From positions 27,145,501 to 27,209,500 of the forward strand of contig JABWDB010000002.1 of the NCBI GenBank assembly GCA_019614645.1: DNA of 64,000 nt, written 5' to 3'. Both the position numbers and the translations under genes were made by a program. A model generated the notes under the pieces. It was given only the letters and a program-made list of their open reading frames with translations, made no database searches and was not told the DNA's origin. Numbering within the stretch: position 1 is the first letter of the stretch; each line of letters opens with the position of its first letter. Positions 47,701-59,674 of this stretch are shown one piece after another. This DNA comes from Stratiolaelaps scimitus (Eukaryota; Arthropoda; Arachnida; Mesostigmata; Laelapidae).

Positions 47701-48110
47701 ACAGTGCAGGGAATCGCAGAGGACTTCGATAAGAAGAAAATCGTCCGCGCCTGCAAAAAGGACTTCGCCTGCAACGGAACCGTGGTGGAGCACCCGGAGT
47801 ACGGCGAGGTCCTGCAGCTTCAAGGTGATCAACGCAACAACATCTGCCAGTTCCTAACGAAGGTAATTTAGAACAAACCCTTACGTAATACTAATCGAAT
47901 CGTGATGCAGAAAACAAATAAAACTCATAGCGATACATATATTATCGTATCGTTTTCGTAATGAAGAACATATATTCATATTTCTTGATCGTCCCGCCTT
48001 TCAGTCAGACCTAAACAACAATTCGGAACCGATTGGTCTCTGTTCTTGTCTCTGCCTGTTTTCAGGTCGGCATCGCTAAGCCCGAACAGCTAAAGGTACA
48101 CGGTTTCTAA
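44722..48110 (+). CDS. eIF1: Translation initiation factor eIF1 (SUI1)
   Basis: Exons 44722-44787, 47635-47862 and 48066-48110 give 112 residues, the normal eIF1 length. eIF1 binds the 40S subunit near the P site, helps scanning and enforces AUG selection. Family signatures are complete: NLKTFDPFADA at the N-terminus, HIRIQQRNGRKTLTTVQGI, the basic KKKIVRACKKDFACNGTV helix, HPEYGEVLQLQGDQR and the invariant ending QLKVHGF. Intron 1 is about 2.8 kb, the longest in a confident gene here, and separates the flexible N-terminal tail from the SUI1 fold. Donors are GTGAGT and GTAATT, acceptors TTAG and TTTTCAG. Confidence 0.97.
46291..46355. repeat. Perfect short hairpin in eIF1 intron 1
   Basis: Perfect 22-base arms at 46291-46312 and 46334-46355 with a 21-base A/T-rich loop. 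It lies inside eIF1 intron 1, so it is transcribed with that gene. The stem lacks the bulges usual for a microRNA precursor. Confidence 0.8.
47034..47073. repeat. 18-bp hairpin with one bulge in eIF1 intron 1
   Basis: Arms 47034-47052 and 47056-47073 pair fully apart from one bulged A, with a three-base loop. It is GC-richer than its surroundings and transcribed as intron. Just upstream, GGTCACCTATTAGGTCACC is a short direct repeat. Confidence 0.75.
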
Positions 48111-48503
48111 GCCGCGTTTATTTGGCCCCCGTTCCAACAATCAGGGAGCTATTTTTTTCTTTAGCGACTTCCACCCGCTCCAGCTGATGCAGCAAAAATG
48201 GTGCGTGGAAGCAGCGGCCGTAAAAGATGGCTGTCAACGGTGGACCTATCGCTTAGTCGGATAACACCACTCGACTGTGTGGAAATGCGCAACAGCCGAT
48301 GACATAAACACACGACGTTTATAAAAATAAATAATAATGATAATTATAATAACAATAAAAAACAACTGAAAAGAAAATAACAACACTACAGTAACAGCAA
48401 ACAATATAATCCTCATCATCAACAAACGAAAAATAAGCGGCAATGTGTTAGAGGTCATCTCATATCTTCAGAAGAAGACACCATCACGCAAACAAGCATG
48501 TCA

Positions 48504-48524
48504 AATAAACCGTGAAGAAATAAA
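48504..48524 (+). promoter_or_regulatory. Poly(A) signals of eIF1
   Basis: Two AATAAA hexamers at 48504-48509 and 48519-48524, about 400 bases after the eIF1 stop. The nearer 3' UTR has no canonical hexamer close to the stop. Confidence 0.65.
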
Positions 48525-49287
48525 CAACATTTTGATAAGATTCATAGAATTATTATTTTGGTTATTTAGTGCTGCCTGAAATATTGATTATTTTTCCTGA
48601 TAGAATTCGTGGTTGCTCGTGAAATTCTAACCAGGCATAATGATCTTACTTGATCTAGCTTATTAGATGTGTGGAATTTTGGGTTTCTAGGTTGCCCGTC
48701 GGAGCTGGAGTGGCAGCCTCCGCTGTAAACAGATCTGGTCGTAATGTAGGTTATTTCGGATATTCGACAACAGGGTGTCACATTCTTGCTACTGTGCCTA
48801 GATGCTATATCTGTGGTGTCTAGGCTGTAACGACTAGAATTGGTTACTACTACAAAGGCTACGATCGCAAAGTCTGATAGTATGGCGATGAATGCTCATA
48901 ACTGTCAAAGGTAGTGAGTGAATTGACTCGTCCAGAATCAAAGTACGCCGGTTACGCAAATTGTAGAGGAAATCGTGATACTTGAGCTTCCTCGGAACAT
49001 ATCCTTGTTCGTTGAACATGAGTGGAGGACTACTTCGTCGTCAGCTGGGAACTTCTCGGTGAGAAGCATCGAGTCAGTGGTCTCAACAAAGAATTTGGGG
49101 GACTAAATAGGTTACCACCGAGATAACTCTGCCAGCTGTAACAATAGGGGATTGCGGCACTGTTTCTCCAGACTAGATAGAGGTTTCACAAATGTTTTTG
49201 ATGAGCATTGAAACATCGTACTTAATACGCACTCTAAATAAACTGGTATCGAAACCGGTTCCTGGCCTGCGTTCTTCATACGGCGTT
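48525..49287. other. Intergenic, no gene recognised
   Basis: Lies between the eIF1 poly(A) signals and the 3' side of the convergent minus-strand lipase gene. Small open frames only. Confidence 0.5.
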
Positions 49288-49550
49288 TTACACTTCTTCC
49301 AAGGGCCCTGATCCATCGTCATCGTCATTGTTCTCCCCGTCCGTCGAGACCTCTTCTGTCACGAGTATTATTTTATAGCCGGCCATCACGGTCAGTGTTC
49401 CTTGGAAGTGTGCCGAAGTAACTAAAAGGAATCTCGTGGGTCCGACATCGCGACGGCAGCAGCAGTCGCAGCCGTGGGAATGAACACACATTGTACCCAT
49501 CTCATGTGGCCGATTCGAATAACTCACTACCACTGATCGAGGGGAAGGTG
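49288..49550 (-). CDS. Possible extra 3' exon with acidic tail, unrecognised
   Basis: The minus-strand frame starts after a good pyrimidine-rich acceptor (CCTTCCCCTCGATCAG) and runs to a stop at 49288-49290. It contains a Cys/His cluster (HSHGCDCCCRRD), a hydrophobic strand-like stretch and an acidic end (ENNDDDDG). It lies about 300 bases downstream of the lipase stop on the same strand. It could be an alternative last exon of that gene or an unrelated frame. No family recognised. Confidence 0.25.
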
Positions 49551-49844
49551 GTTTGCCGTGAAAATGAATCAGTAACATTCAACGTTTTTACCTGTAAATA
49601 ATTGCAAACTTGTCAACTAAAAAAATATATTATTACGTGATGTCATTCAGAGGGTGGACGTTTTACAGTCGCAGTTCAATGTTTGACGCTGCTCGACCAC
49701 CGTTGTGTTGCAGCCTCAGTACGGCTGCTACATTCAACTTCAAGCAAAGCATGTCTAGAAGTACATCTTCCAAACAAATGGGTAGCCGACCATAAAATCA
49801 AATGTCGATATTCGGTTTTGTCCAGTGATTTACTAGTTTCGTTG

Positions 49845-52800
49845 CTACATGCAGTACGGTGGCTTGGCAGTCACTTCGAAGAATTGTACGCCCCGAGGGG
49901 TATAAGTGTCACTATAGTCCAGGTTCATCGCTAAAAGTAATTTGTCGCCGTCTTGAACACACTGTTGTGCGAAGTACTCTTGCCGACCGCCCTTGCATCC
50001 ATATGCGAGAAATAAACACTCCGTTGATGGATCCAATGCGGCCTCGAAGTATTCGTAGGCCCGATTATGGCTGCATAACTTCATATCATCTTGATATTGA
50101 AGGCATAAGAAAAAAACAGAATTTTTTAAATTAACTTTCATACGTTTTCCACCAATTCATTGGGTCGCCTTTATTCACTTTTGTTCAAGCTGTTTTCATA
50201 GATTTATTTGTTGGATATGCTCGTTTATAAGTCACCAAAAACTTACGAATGGTGCAAGCAAAAAAAGGCATTTCCATAGATATTAGCGAAACAAGACTAC
50301 GAGACGGCCAAGATGTACACTACGTCGGTGGCGTTTGTCAGGTATTTCCCAACACCCAACAAATGTCTACTGCTTTATGTCAATACTTGCCTAGAAACAA
50401 GAAATTATATAGTGAGTCTATTGCGTTAGAACAGTATAGCTATACGAGTTTCCAAATGCGTAAGTTCACCTGAAATATTATATTTATACGTGTATTACTC
50501 AACTTGAGTGCGTGCGCAAATAAACAAACAAATATAATATAATATAACATATATTATAGTACTACATATTAGGATACATATATAATATATAATACATATT
50601 AGCATACACAGATATATATACATTTAAGTACACATATGTGCACATATCGGCAGCGATTGTACATCATGCATACATATGAGTTGCGCAGAGGGACAACTCC
50701 GTCGTCCAGTATAACAAAGATGTACTTCAGTACGTCCGCCAGAAGGCGTAGAATTCGCATCGGTACCCCGAACTCCGCAAGTTTTCACAAAATTCTGTCT
50801 CCCGGGCCGGGTCGAAGGCAGCCTTTTAATGGGCGAAGACCGCAAACAGTGGCCGTCGTTTGTGGGACAGTATCTCGTGGATATCGTTTAATAGCAGGTT
50901 GCAGGCTGTTACTGTTGAGCTCGAACGGCGGAATCCGTGTTGTTCTGGTGGCAGAAAGTCTTGTAATTCCAGTACAGTTTCGAGGCGTTGCGTTAATAGC
51001 TTGGAGAGTAACTTGTACATACAGCGTCGGTTGGCAATCCCCCTCCAAGAGGCCGGATTTAGGGAATTACCCTTTCCTTTTGAAATGGCAGCCAATATAC
51101 AGACAATTCAGATCTCCAACAATTACTATCGGAGCAAACACGTCTATATAGCTAAGAAATTGTCCACGAGAGCGTGGGTATCTGTCGTCGGGCCTGCATA
51201 CATTGCTATAACAGTGAGACTCCCACCAGCGAGAACTACACAATTGTCCTCGGTGAAGAAAGCCTTCATTTCACCAGGGCGATGATTGTAGCAAATTGCT
51301 ACTCCACCGCTGGTTCTGCCTGGACCTTCAGTACGGAGCGCGGGGCAATTCACAGAGTTGAAGCCCTGAAGATTCAATTCGTTTGTCCAAGTTTCCGTGA
51401 GCACGACAAGGTCGAACTTCTTCATTTCTGTCAGTGACAGGAGTGTGATACTTCTTTCGGCACCTTCGCAGTTCCATTGAAACATGTTCAACCTGAAATA
51501 TTATAAGTACAACTGTTTTCGAGACCCAAAATATTCAAAGTTTCAGGGTACCATTAAGGTCGCATCCAGGTTGTCTCCTTCCTCCGTTCGGGTATAGGTC
51601 AAGGTGTCCAATCTGCCTCACCACACCTAGCTTACCCCGTAACGCCTGGAAACGTTGTCACCAAATGTCATTATCTTGGAAGGATTTTTAAAGACTAGAA
51701 TAAATAATAGACCAAAAAGAAAAATAGTTCCTACCTACACTAGAAATAGAACGGACCTTACATATTTTCATTAACTCAAAAGTTCTTAAAAAGGCCACTA
51801 TTTCTAAAATAGTAGGCTAATTGTGTTTTGCCATTTTAACATTAAAGTAACATTAAGAACAAAGTTTCACATTGATGGTCAATGCACAGTGCTAGAAAAT
51901 AACGAGAATATTTATATTACATTGATTTAGACTTGACTAATCTGAGCATGAACATAAAGACATAATCAAGAAGAAACAATTAAACATTTAGGCGGACTCC
52001 TCACTCACTATGCCTATAGCACTTCGCATGGCGGCGTCGTTAGGAGCTGAAGTATGTATTACATCGACAAAGAGTGCTGCTGATCTGTCGACGGTGATAT
52101 TGTACTCCTCGAAGAGTGGGCTCATCGGATCAAGTGCTGTTTCAAATATGCAAACAGGGCTCATAACTAGCTTCGTTAGTGATTGTAGCATTTGGAAATA
52201 GGATTCACCGGAAATTATCATAATATAATCAGCCATTATTACGTTTTAACTAGGAAATTAACTCAATTGCTTCTGTTAGTGTGGACTGCCTCGCTCGGGT
52301 ACAATCTAATTGTTTTATAATAATAACAACAACTACATATGCAGTTTTGTGCAGTTTGTATATTATATTGATGAATCCCTCCGACTGATTATTATACATA
52401 TATTAGTCATATACGAACCAGTAACACGGCCAATAATGAGTCCCGTGAGTCTCTTCAAATGTTCCGCGAAGAATTTTGCTATTTGGGCTCCAAGTCCATG
52501 TCCAATAAAGTGTATATTCTCTGGCTTCATTGAAAACGACAGATCTGTCACAAGATTCTCGAAAAGCAGCGCAATCTGAAACTCGGAATAATTTTAGATT
52601 ATAAATCATAATAAAAAATTATCATTATACATTCTAGTCAAAAGTAGCAAATGTTAAGCAGCATTTTTTTTGTCATCTTTTATGATCGCTCACCTGTCGT
52701 CCAACAATCTCAGTGTTAATGACAGCTTGAGCATAGACGGCGTATTCATGATCAGTTATTCGAAATGCCCCCGTCCAATCGACGATCACAACCGCCACGT

Positions 52801-55800
52801 CGCCCTACCACAGAAATAGAGAAGTGTTGTTTCATAGTATTACTCGATACCTTGGCATGATAACAATGTATACTTCTTATTCTTATTCTTGAACATGGTG
52901 GTCTCATCCGAGATGAGGGTGCGATTGAAGCTGTATTTCTAATAGCAGTGTTTGTTCACTAGAAATTTCCATAATCATAGGGCAAGCGTCGCCCCTCCAC
53001 ATATATAACCGACGATATACAATACAAATAGTGATCTGTATTTTATTGTATATAGTGATATCGTCATATATGGGAAACCTAAATGATTTTCAAAAGATTT
53101 TATATGGGAATAGAGACGGCAAAGATTTTCATTGCTCCCTACTAAGAGGACAAATCATATCCATTTATAACGAGTCGCTCTGCATTGTGAATTTGACATG
53201 AAGGAAGCAGCCTGATGTACGCTATGGTTTGTGACGCCAAATATCGCAGGCGTTCACGAGTTGTCCTCATTAGGACAACGAGGGCTCTTGTGATTGACCA
53301 ATAGAGGATGCATGTTCATCTCATTTCTCGCGCATGTGCACAGTACATCTAATATACATTGAATTCATTACGAGTTAAAATCCATCACTGTCTTAACACG
53401 AGAAAGTATACATGAAAAATATACACGAGGTTCTTCGGCATGCGAATCTTCATGGCAATATCAAGGGTGACGTTTACTACTTAATCACATATTGAGGCTC
53501 AGTACACGTGGAACTAAAGACGTTGACATGGCTGACGGCAAAGCGGAGTGCCGCAATCAATTTGAATCAAATCAAAGAACAAACAGTACACTAAGTCCAC
53601 TGGCAACGATATTAATAAATTCGTGTTGCACAAATCGAGTTCGTTTGGGCGGCTGGACAAATTTTGTTGCCAAATTGTGCTTCTCTGACATTCAGCTGAT
53701 CTTCCCCAGCGGTGCAAGCGCTGAATAGAAGTGTAAACTACACTAGACGAGAACACAGGAACCTATAACATTTATATATATATATATATATATATATATG
53801 TTATAGGTTAAAAAGGTATATAAAAAAATATATATATAATATATAATGCAATGAACATACTTGTTTATTGAAAATTATAATCCGAGATATTACTTACGAT
53901 AGAAAGTAAGATGTTCTTAAGTCTGGAAGGCCATCCTTTTGTAGAATCACCAAAATCATGTACCAGCACATATAACTGCGTCGTTTCGTAAATGAGACCG
54001 ACTGCGTTTGAAGTGTCGCGGTACGAAAGTGATATGCCCAGTATATTGTCCCTAGAATCACAACCGAAAATGAGGTATCAGTAGCCGCGCCACTAATCAA
54101 TGGTGCTCTGATTGAAGCAATTATATATGACAATATAACGTCGCTGTTAATAGGAACCCGACCAGTCGTTTGCGTTGTTTAAATCTTATCGAGTTCTGAT
54201 ATTGATTGCGACTAATCATCGTTTTATTTAACGAATACGTTCCTTACAGAACTTCATAATTTATTCACACGATATCGTATTGCCATACACAATTCAAAAC
54301 CTAGCAGATACACATCCAAGAATAAACATGTCTATTAGGATCGTTGGCGGACCAGCGACTGGGCCAGTAAGATCGATCGAGTGCACTCTCCAACGTGATG
54401 ATATCTGGTGCAAACATCGTTGCAATATCTATCGAAAATGTTCGACTTGGGCTCGCAGCAGCTCTCTGTCCAACTCCCTATAAGATGATGAAAACCGTGC
54501 ATTGGAAAACGAGTTAAATCGTAAAATGTGTAGTGGAGTATCGTTCTGACCCCCTATATTTATCGCTAGTCATTGCACTCGAATAGTAAAATTCCGGGTC
54601 GATACCTGCCTTTTTTTTTTTCCCTCATCCTAATGAATCCTGAGTAAGCCGGCGTCACAGGTATCTTAAAAAACGCCTCAGATTTTCAACAAACTAAGGG
54701 AGCCAAGTAGGTAGACGAACCTATTCCTATATAACAGTGTAACCTCGCGCCTTTCAGAATTGAAGGCTTCACTCAATTCAGCTGCTGGAGCTATGCGGAT
54801 GAAAAGTAACTTCGTATTCTGGTTAAGGGCGATCATTTCAACCTGATGGCTGGGTACGTTCGACCATCGAATGCCAACCTGACTGATGTGTTGGTAGAAA
54901 AACTATCGAAATGCCTACAGATGGCGTGCGACGAAGACCGAATCATTCTTGCAGGGGTTTTCAGCGAACCCATTGACAGCTGAGACGATGGTATTCAAGC
55001 ACGTGACAAATGGAGATGCAGCAAATTTCGTTGGACACATGAGCGAGACAAGGGCGAGGCAGACTAGAGAGGCGATGAACACAGCCTTAGTGCTCAGCCT
55101 ACAAGGAGCTCAGCTTACAAGGCATATCCCGGTGTATCCTGGCGTCTTCCTCTAACAGATCAGGCGTCAGCGCCGCATCACGCGACACGGTCATCGCGTT
55201 TCCCGGACATCGACAGATTCGTGAGACTATTAATACAAGATCAATCACTGAAAGTCTCGAAGTAAATATATTCAGTGAGACTATATCCAAATTTGTGCGA
55301 GGCTGTATGAAACCAAGAAAGACTCCGAAGGAACGAGCTTGGTGGACGTCACTTCTGCGACCTCTAGTGCTATTCCTTGAGGTATGCCGTGTCAGACGAG
55401 CAACATAGCTTTAAGTACGAAATAAATATTTATAAATATAACTGTTCTAAATAAAACTGTTTTGTAGCACTTACAAATATACTTTGTGTATATCAATTGA
55501 GGAATTACCTTAAATGCAAAGTGAATGTGGTATTAATATAAGCCGGGTTCTGAGGTAGCAGACCAATATGACGGAATGTACCGTTGCATTCATTAAAGCA
55601 GTCCAATTCATCGAAACAGGTGTCAGCATTGCATTCTCGCCCGTGTCGTCTAGAACTGAAAGCACACGCCCTATCTATCAGTCACCTCTGAGGGCAAAGG
55701 ATATATATTATTTTTTTGTATGTGCCCAATAGGGAACAGCTGAGGGTCAGATCAAAAAACCAAATACAGGATATATATACATATATGTATTTTTTTATAT

Positions 55801-56629
55801 ATATATATATATCTACAATTAGAAATTAAAAACATGATTTCATAAACGCATTAATTAGAATACACCTGTGCAGTCCGAGCCCTTTCGACCGCCGTTAGAA
55901 TGGGCTTGTCTTGTTGATATTCGCTATTTCACAGTTGTAAGAGTTAATTTGATTGTCACTCCCGTGGAATGAATGAAACCACTGTCGAAATAACTGCGGT
56001 ATTACTTAACTCTCCGTCAATTTATACCACTTCGTTTCGCAGAAAGAGAAGAAATACCAACCAAACTGGACTAAGTGGGGCTGTGACATTAATTATCCCC
56101 AAATTTGAGTTAATGAGATCGAAATAATAGCGTAATGTTTGAGGCAGTCGACGCTGATTCGAACCTGCCGCGCGCAATATATTATACATAACATTGTGGC
56201 TTAATATACATTGCTACCCTTGTTAGTTTTGGCTAGAATAGATATCTAGAGGGGTAAGATCTGTCTCATTTCTTCAGTTATGAAGCCGAGAAGTTTCGTA
56301 TTTCATTCATTATATATCAATATCATTGTAAGCTTTCTTTGGTTGACATAAATCAAGCACATTATAGTCCTATAATATTATGATGCCACAGTTTCCAACC
56401 ATGCTGGTTGCGAGTACAGGGCTTCGTTACGAAGCGCGGTTTATCTAAATTAGTACCTGTTCTCAAGAACCCAGGAAACTGAGCTTGCTATGTCATAAAC
56501 TAGATCGGAAGCTTCCTCGGCTTTAGTGTGAAGAATCTCGTCAAGGTTGTTCGTACCTCCGTAGCGAAATGTGTTGACTAACAATCCATCTGCACTTAAG
56601 CACAGTAGCAATACAGCACACTTCATCAT
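49845..56629 (-). CDS. Secreted pancreatic-lipase-family protein without the catalytic serine
   Basis: Eight minus-strand exons, in coding order: 56629-56457, 55655-55509, 54051-53898, 52804-52694, 52575-52419, 52136-52009, 51645-51552, 50089-49845. Phases agree throughout and give 402 residues. A signal peptide (MMKCAVLLLCLSADG) leads into CFDELDCFN and a PQNP...INTTFTLHL segment typical of the family start. Then come YVLVHDFGDS (oxyanion region), VVIVDWTGAF, the nucleophile elbow, ALDPMSPLF (Asp250), FVDVIHTSA, IGHLDLYPNGGRRQPGC, CSHNRAYEYF (His329) and a KPPYC end. The elbow reads HFIGHGLGA: residue 222 is Gly where active lipases have Ser (GHSLGA). Hydrolase activity is therefore unlikely; a binding, yolk-like or storage role is possible, as in insect yolk proteins. 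Only eight residues separate the two Cys that bound the lid, a very short lid. No PLAT domain. Retroelement fragments lie in introns 2 and 7. Confidence 0.88.
50620..51491 (-). mobile_element. Internally deleted non-LTR retrotransposon in lipase intron 7
   Basis: Read on the minus strand from 51491, an endonuclease/exonuclease domain begins (MNMFQWNCEGAE, then LVVLTETW) and continues across a frameshift to a VIVGDLNC motif near 51105. It then jumps directly to a reverse-transcriptase N-terminal region (SWRGIANRRCMYKLLSKLL, LPPEQHGFRRSSSTVTACN). Stops and frameshifts follow, and reverse-transcriptase similarity is lost by about 50650, before the polymerase core motif. The segment between the endonuclease and RT is deleted. 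It is an apurinic-endonuclease type LINE, clade undetermined. It lies in the same orientation as the host gene. Confidence 0.8.
53760..53809. repeat. Palindrome around an (AT)n run in lipase intron 3
   Basis: Perfect 12-base arms at 53760-53771 and 53798-53809 enclose a T/A alternating stretch that is itself self-complementary, so the whole 50 bases can fold or extrude as a cruciform. Confidence 0.8.
54770..55380 (+). mobile_element. Degenerate LINE endonuclease fragment in lipase intron 2
   Basis: The plus strand, antisense to the lipase gene, reads broken frames with endonuclease-like wording: a YVRPSNANLTDVLVEKL stretch followed by DRIILAGVFSEP, where active elements have a GDFN-type motif. 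Stops interrupt the frame at about 54980 and again later. The catalytic Asp and Asn of that motif are altered here. It differs from the LINE at 50620-51491, so it belongs to another family. Confidence 0.5.
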
Positions 56630-56684
56630 ACCTGACGTTGCCCTCCTTTACCCGTTGTAAATAATAGCTAGACTAGATGAGTAC

Positions 56685-57218
56685 TTGTAATGGCCGGGTA
56701 AAATGAATGAGACTTCGTTATAATTTGGGTAAAGGAACCAAATATTTATTTTAACGGTTCCTAAGATAATACATCTTGCGATTAATACGGTTTTATATAT
56801 TTTTCGTAACATCTTTCATAACCAAGGCATCGAATAATGGTTCCTGGAGACCACTTCGATTCACTAGGATTTCGATAATCCTCTTAAAATGAGGCACGAT
56901 CGCCTTCTCTCGACCTCCGTGAGTCTCGTGTATTCATCGGGACCGCATAGTTCTTTTAGAAGGGCTCTCTTTTATTTCCACCGTTTGGTAAATGTTGTTA
57001 CTGTTGCTCGACCACGGTTCAAGACTACGTTTCATATTACTTCAAATTACATCTGCGGAGGGCCAGCAATTCCAAGGTCTCGGCGCAACCCCCACGTCAT
57101 CCCGCTTCACCAGAAGGTCCACGGTGGCGCTCAACTTCCTTCTAAGCATTTAGTCGTTAACATTGTAATGGTCGAGTAGAATAAATGAGACTGCGTTATA
57201 ATTTTGATAAAGGAACCA
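56685..57218. repeat. Pair of 56-base direct repeats flanking ~420 bases
   Basis: 56685-56740 and 57163-57218 align over their full length with about eight differences, sharing TTGTAATGG, AATGAGACT, GCGTTATAATTT-like and AAAGGAACCA words. They lie just upstream of the lipase gene. The interval has open frames on both strands but no recognised protein. Confidence 0.65.
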
Positions 57219-59413
57219 GCGTCAAAGATACATTTTAATATTTCGTTATAGAATGTATATTGGTAGCTATAAAATATAAATAAAATATGTCTATTAATAA
57301 AGTTACAATGATATTCAAATGGAAATCGTTTATATTGACCCGTATCCGTTGACTTAAATATCTGGGGGCATTTTAAATGTAGTTGCCACAATAGGACTTC
57401 ATTATTTGCACAATTTGTTCTTTACGAAGTTCCAAAGCAAATGCTATTAACACAGTGCACTTGACTCCTCTCATCATTGTTGAACGTGTTGTTCTCTCAA
57501 CACATTCAATCTATCAAGTTAGCCACAGTAATATAATTTATGCATTCGCAAACTTGGATTGAACCAGCCTTTCAAAGACTAATTCCGAATAAAATTTGAG
57601 ACAAATCGCTGTTGTTGGTTTCTATTGAAATATAGTAGTACAAAGATAATGGGTGAACCATAGACTGACTTGAAGAATATTTAAGATAGATGTTGCAGCT
57701 TACATTGATTATGATCATCGCATCATATCAGTCATCCCTGTGTAATACGCCAACACTTACGCTAATAAACTCTCGAGGACTACTGTACATATACAAACCA
57801 TACAAAATCTACGTTTCTCTATTTTTCTTTAGTCGTTACATCTAGAGAGGAGTCTGAAAGGATTTCTGTAGTTCCAGAGTATGCCAGATTCCAACGGGCG
57901 AATCCTCTCTGCTACGAACGCGCTCTTTAATATCGTAACGGGCCATTCGATGTAGAAGTGCTATCATTGAAAATTGTAACTATTTTTCATCTTTTTATTA
58001 GAATACAGAACCGCATTCTAATAATTCGCATTACTTGTTCAACTTTATTAATACTACCTTAGGCAAGAAGATGAATTAATGTGTTCCATAGCAACGGCCA
58101 CTGGTTATAGTTGCTCCAGCTGTGATGCATATTTAGGCTCAGAAAGAAATATTTGAAGAAACACGTCGTTCACTCTATCACATTCAAGCGACCACAGAAT
58201 TTGACACAATTGAGTTCGCGTTTTTGTTTACAGCCATGTAAACACGCACGTACATGCACACGTTGCCAGCTTCCTCGAGAAACTGATCATCTCCACTGTG
58301 TAGCAGGTAGTGTTGTTAACATATAAAGGGTACTATTGGATACTCGATATTAATGGTAATCCTTGCGCCGGACTTCCAAACCTTCGCGTACCTTTGTTTG
58401 TCTGCATTTTATTATATGTCTTTATTACAAATGATGTTAAGTCAGAACTCGACACGATCTGGCTGCTCAGCGTCTCTCGTTGTAATGCCAATATTCACTG
58501 ATGTACCGAAATATATCTGATGGAAGAATATGCGGGTGGTCAGCCGCAAACAAAATCCATCAATCAAGGTAAACATTATTATTGTTTTGCCCTGCTACGT
58601 TTTCAATCTACTTCGACATCTTTCTAGCTACTGAGTCTCCACTAGACCCTGTGAGTAGATAAGTGACTAAGATCTGCCCATAAATACAGTAAGCCATGTT
58701 GGAAAATTACCGGCTAGTGATTTCATGGAGCACGAAACAAGCCATACAAATATTATTGTTGTTATTATTACTATTATTTCTATTAATGGAAGACCTTCCA
58801 GCCCCCAATCGTTTGGTTCGGCTCGCTTGGACGATACCCGAGGGTCAGCTATGACAAAGAGGTCTGCTGATGACTAACCTTCTGGAATAGAACGGATATC
58901 CGTTCGTTAGATCAGCTATCGATCTTTTGTACATATTACATAATAGCTTTGTCAGAGTTGTATCTCAGCCACCTGCGCCTGTTGTTTTCTATTTATCTGA
59001 GAATCGTTTTAATATTATTATAATATTATTGTTGTAATATAAAAGGTGTTAGAATCACATTATTCTGCATCAATCGGTGAGTGTACAATGCCGATGCTAC
59101 TCCTTGGGTAGAAATTGTGTAATACGAGAGGTAAACCTGACGAATATCAGCTGCCTTCAATAGCCACTTTTGCCATTACAAGTAGGGACGACCATTATTA
59201 ATATTAGTGAACTAGATATAACAGCAACCGTAATCAACAATCACATTCAGCAATCGACAACCACAAATGGCAGTTGATAATGATGGCTAGAGATGTTTAA
59301 TGCTTTTTAGTTTCGTCTATGATGATGTTAATAGAAGCCAGTTCGGCTCCTCTAACAACACGCATTTCCCTTTTTCTGTATGATCTTAAATCGGTTCGTT
59401 GTGATTATTGTGT

Positions 59414-59674
59414 TCACTTGTGATCAATTGAGTTCTCTCTCGCAGGCAAGTGCTTAGTCGACACATAGCTATTGAGCCAGCACATTCTAGGTTTTGTCTT
59501 TCTGGGCAAATCCCTTGCATTTGTGGAGCGTTTCGTCGATATGCGAGGACCTGTCACTGCGTAAACGTTAGCGAGAAACATAGCTAAGCATTCAACGGTC
59601 AAAACGAAAGACCACGCTATCCCTCCATTCAACAATGGCGTTGTGAACTGACCATGCCGTCCATGCTTTGACAT
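59414..59674 (-). CDS. Unrecognised small open frame with hydrophobic segment
   Basis: From an ATG at 59674 (minus strand), 86 codons. A hydrophobic stretch (WSFVLTVECLAMFLANVYAV, about residues 21-40) could be a late signal sequence or membrane anchor. A basic, Lys/Arg-rich region with one Cys follows. There is no recognisable family and no promoter or splice evidence, so chance is quite possible. Confidence 0.2.
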   Translation of the reverse strand: MSKHGRHGQFTTPLLNGGIAWSFVLTVECLAMFLANVYAVTGPRISTKRSTNARDLPRKTKPRMCWLNSYVSTKHLPARENSIDHK

